DNA from: JBFMFR01 sp040752025
GTDB taxonomy: Bacteria; Chloroflexota; Anaerolineae; Anaerolineales; UBA4823
Direction of reading: 5' to 3'
Assembly: GCA_040752025.1 (NCBI GenBank)
Contig: JBFMFR010000031.1
Coordinates: 1 to 64,000 of the forward strand
Length of the DNA stretch: 64,000 nucleotides
This document shows positions 55,189-61,569 of this stretch, in pieces; the first letter of the stretch is position 1; every line of letters starts with the position of its first letter. The position numbers were made by a program, and so were the translations under genes. The notes beneath the pieces are model-generated. The model did not search any database and was not told where the DNA came from. It worked only from the letters and a program-made list of their open reading frames with translations.

Positions 55189-56591
55189 AAGTCAAGCTGA
55201 TCTTCCCGTCGATGTCGAGCGAGATCGACCTGTTGGGCGGGCGCTCGCCCGTCTCGGAGGTGATCAACCGCCTGCTCGGCTGGGGCAGATCAAACTACAC
55301 ACCGCCGCTCTCCCTGCTCATGCTGGCTGCCGTCACCCCGCCCGGGATCGAGGTGCAATTGGTTGACGAGCGCCTGGAGACGCTCGATTTCGATGACCCG
55401 GTCGACCTGGTGGGCGTTTCGGTGGTCACCTACGCCGCGCCGCGCGCCTACCAGGTCGCGGCCGAGTACCGCCAGCGCGGCGTCAAAGTGGTCTTCGGCG
55501 GCATCCATCCCAGCGCCCTGCCGAAGGAGGCCGCCCTGCACGCCGACGCCCTGGTGCTGGGCGAAGGCGAGAGCGCCTGGGTGGATTTGCTGGCCGATTT
55601 CCAGCGCGGCGCCCTGCAGGCCATCTACCGCGGCCGGCCGCAGATGGACCTGGACGCCCTGCCCTTCCCGCGCCGGTCGATCCTGCCGCACCCCGAAAAA
55701 TACCTGACTACCAAGGTGCTGACCGCCACGCGCGGCTGCCCGAACACCTGCACCTTCTGCTCAGCGGGCGTCGGCCTGCTCAAGAAATACCGCAAGCGCA
55801 GCATGGAGAGCGTTATCGCCGAGCTCGAGCAGGTGCCCGGCAAGCTGGCAATCTTCTTCGACGACAACATCGGCTGGGAGCCCGAGTACGCCAAGGCGCT
55901 CTTCCGCGCCATGATCCCGCTGCACCTGCGCTGGTACGGGGAGCTTTCCGCCAACGCCCTGGACGACCCCGAGCTGGTCGACCTGGCGGCACAGAGCGGC
56001 TGCTTCATGCTGGGGGTGGGCTTCGAGAGCATCTCGCCCCAGGTGATCACCAGCATCCGCAAGACGCAGACCAACCATCCCGAGCGCTACGCGGCGCAAA
56101 TCCGGCGCCTGCAAAACGCTGGCATCGTCACCTGGGCCGGTTTCATGCTCGGCTTCGACGACGACGACCTGGGCAGTTTCTCTGGCCTGGCCGAGTTCAT
56201 CGAGCGCGTCAACCTGGAGATCGTCAGCCTGTACCTGCTCACGCCCTTCCCCGGCTCAGTGCTGTTCCGCCAGTACGACCGCCAGGACCGCCTGCTGCAC
56301 AAGGATTGGGGCAATTACGAACCAGCCGATGGGGCCTGCGTTTTCCTGCCCAAACAGATGACTCCGGCGCAGTTGATGGATAATTTCCTGGCCCTGCAAG
56401 AACAGGTCTACAGCCTGAAAGCCGTGCTGGGCCGCCTGCGACGCTCGCCCACCTGGTTCTCGATGGGCAGCCTGGCCGCCCTGCACCTCAACCTGGAGAG
56501 CCGCAGCAGCCTGCCGGAACTGCGCAAGAAGATGGAAGCCTATAAACGCCAGGTTTTCGATAACTACTCTGGCACCCCTGCATCCACTTGA
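55185..56591 (+). CDS. B12-binding-domain radical SAM protein
   Basis: A 468-residue protein starting at a GTG that overlaps the CHAT stop (GTGA). The N-terminal domain resembles cobalamin-binding Rossmann folds (DLVGVSVVTYAAPRAYQVA, VVFGGIHPSALP). The radical SAM cluster is C-P-N-T-C-T-F-C in TRGCPNTCTFCSAG. GYELSANAL-like and GFESISPQVI motifs follow as in the Elp3/MiaB-NifB superfamily. The substrate is unknown. Its last 28 bp overlap the convergent membrane-protein gene. Confidence 0.9.
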   Translation: MKVKLIFPSMSSEIDLLGGRSPVSEVINRLLGWGRSNYTPPLSLLMLAAVTPPGIEVQLVDERLETLDFDDPVDLVGVSVVTYAAPRAYQVAAEYRQRGVKVVFGGIHPSALPKEAALHADALVLGEGESAWVDLLADFQRGALQAIYRGRPQMDLDALPFPRRSILPHPEKYLTTKVLTATRGCPNTCTFCSAGVGLLKKYRKRSMESVIAELEQVPGKLAIFFDDNIGWEPEYAKALFRAMIPLHLRWYGELSANALDDPELVDLAAQSGCFMLGVGFESISPQVITSIRKTQTNHPERYAAQIRRLQNAGIVTWAGFMLGFDDDDLGSFSGLAEFIERVNLEIVSLYLLTPFPGSVLFRQYDRQDRLLHKDWGNYEPADGACVFLPKQMTPAQLMDNFLALQEQVYSLKAVLGRLRRSPTWFSMGSLAALHLNLESRSSLPELRKKMEAYKRQVFDNYSGTPAST

Positions 56592-57184
56592 GCAGGGGGC
56601 TGCGGCGCGAGCCATTTCCAATCGATGTAGAACAGGCCGGCCACCAGCAGGATGGGCAGCACGAAGAGCAAAAGATTGGGCAGGGCGGAGATATCGCGCA
56701 CAAACAGGATGGCGAACAGCACTCCCACCACCAGAAAGGCCACGAACCCCACCGCCGGATGCCTCCAGGCAGCGACCAGCAGAACGATCATAACGATCGA
56801 CGGAATGTTGTGGATCAGGAAACCGACCAGCAGTTCGAGCGGGGAGGCCTGCATCTCGAACACATCCAGGGAGAACAGGCTGATGAAGAAGATGATCAGG
56901 ATTGCCGCAACGCGCGGCGCCCAGCGGACGACCTTCGCCAGGCGCGGGTTGACCTGCCCGAGAGTGGCATGCTCGCGCCAGGCGATCCCCAGCACGTAGA
57001 GCGAGCCGTACAGCAGCACCAGCGGGATCGAGAGGATGGGGATGTTGAGCAGCGTTTTCCACCACACCATAAACTCCGGGTCGGAGAGCCAGTTGGCGTA
57101 GCTGAAGGCTGCAATTGTGAGCACGTACAGGCTAATCAAGACGATCAACAGCACCCGGTTGAAACGGGACTTCTGAGTATCCAT
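56564..57184 (-). CDS. Multi-pass membrane protein, unknown
   Basis: A 206-residue protein with about six membrane helices (for example VLLIVLISLYVLTIAAFSYA, VVRWAPRVAAILIIFFISLF, AVGFVAFLVVGVLFAILFV). The ATG at 57184 is preferred, with AAGGAGGGCGAT upstream. No enzymatic motif. Its 3' end runs antisense over the last 28 bases of the radical SAM gene, giving overlapping convergent ends. Confidence 0.75.
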   Translation of the reverse strand: MDTQKSRFNRVLLIVLISLYVLTIAAFSYANWLSDPEFMVWWKTLLNIPILSIPLVLLYGSLYVLGIAWREHATLGQVNPRLAKVVRWAPRVAAILIIFFISLFSLDVFEMQASPLELLVGFLIHNIPSIVMIVLLVAAWRHPAVGFVAFLVVGVLFAILFVRDISALPNLLLFVLPILLVAGLFYIDWKWLAPQPPAQVDAGVPE

Positions 57185-57274
57185 AACATCGCCCTCCTTT
57201 CGAGCAGCCAGGATCTTCACAGGCAATTACCCATCGCAATCATTATAACCCCACTATAGAATAAGGGATACAAA

Positions 57275-57379
57275 TCAGGCAGAGGCTTGCACCTCGGGAG
57301 CGCTGACCCCGAGCTTGACAACGATCTTCGCCACGAATTTCTCGAATTGGACGAAGAAAACCAGCGGCCCCAAAATTTG
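57275..57379 (-). pseudogene. Possible C-terminal gene remnant
   Basis: On the minus strand a short frame reads GPLVFFVQFEKFVAKIVVKL, then GVSAPEVQASA and TGA, which looks like a real protein end, but an in-frame stop lies just upstream and there is no start. A further short frame on the plus strand (57433-57492, IDSLIHIEQEIEARQ) also looks like a protein tail. The 341-bp gap 57185-57525 is best read as debris of lost genes; nothing else was seen. Confidence 0.3.
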
Positions 57380-57525
57380 TCACCGATGGTCTTGATACTC
57401 TACATGAAATCAGCTAAAATGATGGCGCCACATCAATAGATTCTCTGATCCACATCGAGCAGGAAATCGAAGCTCGACAGGCCAAAACCTAAACTGCACC
57501 TGGATGCAGATGCCTCTCACAGAAT

Positions 57526-58140
57526 ATGGAAACCCAAACCAAAACACCCAACCCATTCCTTGCCATCTGGATCAAGCCGCGCGGCACGCTGCGCCACATC
57601 CTGGACACCAACCCGCAGCAGCACGTGCTGCTGTTAGCCGCCCTCTCCGGGATCTACCGGGCGTTCGATAATGCCTCCAAACAGAGCCTGGGTGACAGTT
57701 TTGCCTTTTTACCGCTGCTGGCGGTATGCATCCTGGCTGGTGGACTGATCGGAATTGCCAGCGTATACATCACAGCGGAGTTATTCCGTTGGGCAGGGAG
57801 CGCCCTGGATGGAAAAGCAACTTCCGAAGAAATGCGCGCCGCCCTGGCCTGGTCGGCTTTGCCGGATTGCGTTCTGCTCGTCATTTATATCCCCATCCTG
57901 GTAATTTACGGACACAAATGGTTCACCAGTTCGCCGGAGTGGATGAGCGCGGAACTGGCGCTGGCGATCATCATCGTGCTGGCTCCCATCGGCATTGTGA
58001 TGCTGGCCTGGCGCGCTTTCTTGTTCGTGAAATGCCTGGCGGAGGCACATCGCTTCTCGGCCTGGCGCGGCCTGGCGACCGGAATTCTGGGAACCGCGGT
58101 GGTTGTTGTGCCGCTGCTTGTGTTTTTTGCACTATTCTAG
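57526..58140 (+). CDS. Yip1-like membrane protein
   Basis: A 204-residue protein. It starts PNPFLAIWIKPRGTLRHIL, the amphipathic entry typical of bacterial YIP1 proteins, and has five hydrophobic segments (LLLAALSGIY, FLPLLAVCILAGGLIGIAS, LLVIYIPILVIYG, LALAIIIVLAPIGIVMLAW, ILGTAVVVVPLLVFFALF). Bacterial members have no settled function. The family call is from pattern and is moderate. Confidence 0.7.
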   Translation: METQTKTPNPFLAIWIKPRGTLRHILDTNPQQHVLLLAALSGIYRAFDNASKQSLGDSFAFLPLLAVCILAGGLIGIASVYITAELFRWAGSALDGKATSEEMRAALAWSALPDCVLLVIYIPILVIYGHKWFTSSPEWMSAELALAIIIVLAPIGIVMLAWRAFLFVKCLAEAHRFSAWRGLATGILGTAVVVVPLLVFFALF

Positions 58141-58182
58141 GCAATCCACCCGCAACACCGCGTAAATCATGGGACATTTCAT

Positions 58183-58701
58183 ATGCCTGCTCACAACCGC
58201 AACCGTTACGCCGACTTTGTCCAATACACCCCTTACGAAAGTGAAGCCTGGCAGGGCGAGATCAATGTGTGCTTCAGCCAATCCACCGCCGGCTGGATCT
58301 TGCTGTGGATCGCCTCCACCGCCTACCTGCAACATATCACCCTCTACACCTCCGAAGTGATGCCCCCCTACCCGGACCTGCTGCGCTGGCTGGAAGCTAT
58401 CACCGAAAAGCGCCTGCCCGCCGACTGCGCCATTTTCGAAGAAGGCCCGGTGAAAACGCTGCGCGCCCGCTCTGCGGAAGACGGCCTGCTCGACTTCCAG
58501 ATTCTGGACAATTATTGGGAAATAGAAGATGCCGAGATCATCTTCCGCTGCCGCGTTTCCCCTCGCCAGTTGGTGGCTGAGTTCGTCGCCAAGCTGGAAC
58601 TGCTGCTCGAGAAGTACTACATCCCCGAGGAATGGCCGCACGGCGGCGATCTGCGGGGGTTGGACCTTTCAAAGTTGAAGAGTTACCTGGGGGATAGCTG
58701 A
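58183..58701 (+). CDS. Hypothetical protein
   Basis: A 172-residue acidic protein without signal peptide or clear motif. It is rich in aromatic residues (INVCFSQSTAGWILLWIAS, ILDNYWEIEDAEIIFRC). The composition and codon use match the neighbours, so it is likely real. No family recognised. Confidence 0.55.
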   Translation: MPAHNRNRYADFVQYTPYESEAWQGEINVCFSQSTAGWILLWIASTAYLQHITLYTSEVMPPYPDLLRWLEAITEKRLPADCAIFEEGPVKTLRARSAEDGLLDFQILDNYWEIEDAEIIFRCRVSPRQLVAEFVAKLELLLEKYYIPEEWPHGGDLRGLDLSKLKSYLGDS

Positions 58702-58726
58702 GATATAATCGAGTCAGGAGGTTGCA

Positions 58727-59041
58727 CTGAACAGCATCCTGACCACACTTGAACACATCGACTTTCTAACAATACTCTGGCTGTTTCCAGTGCGCTTCAT
58801 GAAATTGAGGAATGGAATATCATGAAGTGGTACCAGCGCAACTATACGGACTTGCCACCTTCAACGGATCGGAGCGCTCGTACGTGGATTGTGTTCGTTA
58901 GCCTGGTGGGCTATCTGGGCAGTGCTGATGGTGCCTGGTTTGATCCAGACTGTCAGGGGTGGCAACGAGATGACATCGCCGGTGCGCGCCATCCATAGAT
59001 TGGGCATCAGTCTTTCGGGGAGAATTTTCAAATCATCCTGA
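58727..59041 (+). pseudogene. Frameshifted HXXEE-type membrane protein
   Basis: TATAAT (58704-58709) and AGGAGG (58716-58721) lead to CTG at 58727 where a start codon is expected. The first frame reads LNSILTTLEHIDFLTILWLF; around 58789 the meaningful frame shifts by one base to SALHEIEEWNIMKWYQRNYT, which carries the H-x-x-E-E signature; near 58905 a second shift leads to AIWAVLMVPGLIQ. Start loss plus two frameshifts indicate a dead gene. The family call rests on the signature and surrounding hydrophobic pattern. The rest of the 58702-59124 gap holds nothing recognisable. Confidence 0.5.
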
Positions 59042-59124
59042 ACAGTGCTTGTGCAAATATCCATATCGATCAGTAAAAGAAAAAAATCTATCTGATCCAC
59101 ATAAAACTCTGAGGAGGAAGAGCT

Positions 59125-60411
59125 ATGAAAGTTAAACCAGCAAGCTTATTGGTGATTGTGATCCTGATGAACGTCATCGTTGCCAGTTGCGCGCCGGCGC
59201 CAACTGCAACACCGCAACCCACAAAGGCCCCAGCGGCGACGAAAGCCCCGGTAACCGGTGGGTCCAGCACAACTGCGCCAGAATTCATCGAGATTGGCGC
59301 ATCGATCCCCCTGACCGGGAAATATGCCTCCCTGGGGACCATGATCAAGCCAGGCTACGAATATGCTATCGCAGACATCAACGCACAAGGGGGCGTTTAC
59401 GTTAAACAATACGATAAAAAAATCCCGCTGCGCCTGACCTACTCTGACGACGGGTCCGACCCCGCCAAAGAGGTCGAAATCATGGATTCCCTTTTCGCCG
59501 AAAAGAACTTGACCGCCTACCTGGGAGGCGCAGGCAGCGACATGCACATCGCTGCAGCAGCCGTCGCTGAAAATAACCAGGTGCCCTACTGCGGCGTGGC
59601 CTTTTCGCTATGGAAGGTCCACCAGCAAGGATATCGATACCTGTTCTCGCCATTCCCCAAGTCGCCGGCGGACGCTAAAGACGTGTTTACCTTCCTCAAT
59701 GAAGTCCTCCCTGAAGGAGAAAGGCCAACCAAAGTGGCAATTTTCTCCGAGACCACCGATTGGGGCAATGAGCTGGGCTCGCTTTGGGAGAGAGAAGCCG
59801 TCACACACGGGTTTGAAATCGTGGTCCACGAGGATTATGCCCCCGGTACCAAGGATTTCTCGGACTTGATCCAAAAAGCCAAGGCTGCGGGCGCCGAGGC
59901 GCTCCTGGCGCTGCCAAACTTTCCGGATGGAACTACCTTGTTCAACCAAATGAGCGAACTCGGATGGGCGCCCAAATACAGCCTGATCATCCGAGCAGCA
60001 GACAACGTTACCTGGGTCGAAACCTTGGGGAAAACCGGCGACTACATCGCAAACTTCCCCGGCTGGCATCACGCCTTGAAGTTCCCCGGCGTCGAGGCGT
60101 TGAACGAAAAGTACCAGGCCGAATTCGGCAGGCCGGCCGAGCCGTTGACCGGGCCAGCCTACGCCTGTGTGCAAATCTTCGCCAACGCCATCGAGTTAGC
60201 CGGCACTTTGGACCGCCAGGTCATCCGTGACGCGGTTTCAATTACCTCGATGACGACAGTGATCGGGCCGGTATCCTTCAACCCGGATGGCACCGGCTAC
60301 GTTCTGAACCCGATGGTGCAATGGCAAAATGGCAAGCTGGAATTGATCTGGCCGCTCGACCAGGCGACGGCTCCCTTCCTATACCCGGCGCCGCCGTTCG
60401 ACCAGCGCTAA
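59125..60411 (+). CDS. ABC-type branched-chain amino-acid/amide solute-binding lipoprotein
   Basis: A 428-residue protein. The signal peptide ends in a lipobox (VIVASC), followed by a Thr/Pro/Ala linker (PAPTATPQPTKAPAATKAP). The binding domain has the LivJ-like frame: IEIGASIPLTGKYASLG at the start, IADINAQGGV, and GPAYACVQIFANAIELAG near the end. It delivers a ligand to a membrane permease, but no permease or ATPase genes lie nearby, so this is an orphan receptor. GAGGAGGAAGAGCT precedes the ATG. Confidence 0.9.
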   Translation: MKVKPASLLVIVILMNVIVASCAPAPTATPQPTKAPAATKAPVTGGSSTTAPEFIEIGASIPLTGKYASLGTMIKPGYEYAIADINAQGGVYVKQYDKKIPLRLTYSDDGSDPAKEVEIMDSLFAEKNLTAYLGGAGSDMHIAAAAVAENNQVPYCGVAFSLWKVHQQGYRYLFSPFPKSPADAKDVFTFLNEVLPEGERPTKVAIFSETTDWGNELGSLWEREAVTHGFEIVVHEDYAPGTKDFSDLIQKAKAAGAEALLALPNFPDGTTLFNQMSELGWAPKYSLIIRAADNVTWVETLGKTGDYIANFPGWHHALKFPGVEALNEKYQAEFGRPAEPLTGPAYACVQIFANAIELAGTLDRQVIRDAVSITSMTTVIGPVSFNPDGTGYVLNPMVQWQNGKLELIWPLDQATAPFLYPAPPFDQR

Positions 60412-60423
60412 ACTGCGTAGTAT

Positions 60424-60466
60424 AAGCGTGACGATAGGCGCATTGCCTATCGTCACGCTTTTGTTT
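60424..60466 (+). terminator. Strong intrinsic terminator
   Basis: AAGCGTGACGATAGGC pairs perfectly with GCCTATCGTCACGCTT around GCATT, followed by TTGTTTG. Confidence 0.9.
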
Positions 60467-60510
60467 GAAGCACTGTCGGCGCAGTCGAGGTCAAATCCAG
60501 GATTGCTTTT

Positions 60511-60530
60511 TAGTACTATATGTGATACTA
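60511..60530 (+). promoter_or_regulatory. Candidate HicB operator
   Basis: TAGTA and TACTA are inverted at the ends of a 20-bp AT-rich stretch, 14 bp before the hicA start. HicB antitoxins repress their own operon through such palindromes. Confidence 0.4.
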
Positions 60531-60543
60531 TTCTTGAAAGCGA

Positions 60544-60801
60544 ATGAGCAAACACGCCAAGAGTCTGGCCCGCCTCCGTCAGAATCCTAACAGCGTACGC
60601 TTCGAAGAGATCGATAAGATTCTGCTCGACCTGGGATACGACAAGCGCCAAAGGGGCAGCCATGCAATTTACACTCGCCAAGGATCGCCACCGATTACGA
60701 TCCCATTCCGAAAACTATTCATATTACCCGTTTATGTCAAACAAGTGATCCGGATTATCGACCAGTTCAACACAGCAGGCGATTCAGATTTGGATGTATA
60801 G
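60544..60801 (+). CDS. hicA: HicA-family mRNA interferase toxin
   Basis: An 85-residue basic protein with a double-stranded-RNA-binding-like fold. The catalytic histidine is H40 in the family motif QRGSHAIY, followed by the strand ITIPF. HicA cleaves mRNA when not bound by HicB. It precedes hicB by 17 bp, the usual order. The ribosome binding site is weak, as is common for toxins. Confidence 0.85.
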   Translation: MSKHAKSLARLRQNPNSVRFEEIDKILLDLGYDKRQRGSHAIYTRQGSPPITIPFRKLFILPVYVKQVIRIIDQFNTAGDSDLDV

Positions 60802-60818
60802 CTCCCCAAGGTACTACC

Positions 60819-61313
60819 ATGACGACAACAAATGTGGATGAATATCTTCAGCGCCCTTACACCTTCGAAATCGTCAAGGATGAAACAGAAGGCTATGCAG
60901 GCTGGTTTGGGCGCGTGGTAGAACTGCCGGGCTGCATGACGCAGGCAGACAGCTTCGCCGAACTCCAGACCATGCTCGAAGATGCCATGCGCGCCTGGAT
61001 CGAAACAGCGCTGGAGCAAGGCCTGCCCATCCCTGAGCCCAGGGACACCCAGGAATACAGCGGCAAGTTCGTGGTACGGCTGCCGCGCTGGCTGCACCGC
61101 GAGCTGGTGGAATCCGCCGAGCGCGAGGGGGTCAGCCTGAACAGCTTGGTAAGCGTGGCTCTGGCGAAATCTGTTGGGTGGGCAGCGGCGCAGGGTCAAG
61201 GGGAGGCGGGGTTGCGCCTGGGGCAAGGCGTTCTGGCGATGCAGGTGAGGGAAGACGCGGCGAAACATTATGGGATGAAGGGTAAAAAAACAAGGAGGAT
61301 ACACAGGAAGTAG
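60819..61313 (+). CDS. hicB: HicB-family antitoxin with C-terminal DNA-binding region
   Basis: A 164-residue protein. The N-terminal partial RNase-H fold shows TFEIVKDETEGYAGWFGRVVELPGCMTQ, which is diagnostic of HicB. The middle FVVRLPRWLHRELVESAEREGVSLNSLV is a ribbon-helix-helix. The last 50 residues (from AAAQGQGEAGL) are an extra tail of unknown role. It neutralises HicA and represses the operon. Confidence 0.87.
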   Translation: MTTTNVDEYLQRPYTFEIVKDETEGYAGWFGRVVELPGCMTQADSFAELQTMLEDAMRAWIETALEQGLPIPEPRDTQEYSGKFVVRLPRWLHRELVESAEREGVSLNSLVSVALAKSVGWAAAQGQGEAGLRLGQGVLAMQVREDAAKHYGMKGKKTRRIHRK

Positions 61314-61329
61314 ATTCGGTAAGTGATCC

Positions 61330-61416
61330 ATGCCCCTCACCCCCGGCCAAATCCTGAACAACCGCTACCGCATTGCCTGGCGCCATCTGCTTGACTCTGC
61401 TGCCCATCTGTCCTAG
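61330..61416 (+). pseudogene. Truncated start of a Ser/Thr protein kinase gene
   Basis: The 28-codon frame begins MPLTPGQILNNRYRI, the standard opening of PknB-like kinases in this group of bacteria, and then diverges at AWRHLLDSAAHLS before a TAG. The catalytic domain is absent. The breakpoint lies after the first beta strand, at about 61374. A deletion or replacement joined the stub to the sequence before the regulator gene. Confidence 0.5.
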
Positions 61417-61419
61417 AAT
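61391..61419 (+). promoter_or_regulatory. Promoter candidate before the STAND regulator
   Basis: TTGACT at 61391-61396 and TAGAAT at 61414-61419 with a 17-bp spacer, within the tail of the kinase stub. Same hexamers and spacing as at 25628. Confidence 0.5.
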
Positions 61420-61466
61420 CAAGACGAATATCCATTCCACCTCAGTTCGCGCCAGGAGATGCAGCG

Positions 61467-61565
61467 ATGGACTTTGATGCCGGCTACAACTTCACCATCG
61501 AGACAGGGGGCGACGACGAGTCCAAGCGCTTTTTGCAGGGTATTTGGATGAAAAGCCATAGATAA
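61467..61565 (+). CDS. Possible 32-residue small protein or gene stub
   Basis: AGGAG at 61454 precedes ATG at 61467; the frame reads MDFDAGYNFTIETGGDDE and ends FLQGIWMKSHR. It lies between the promoter candidate and the regulator. It may be a remnant of the same lost gene region or a leader peptide. No family recognised. Confidence 0.3.
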   Translation: MDFDAGYNFTIETGGDDESKRFLQGIWMKSHR

Positions 61566-61569
61566 ACTT

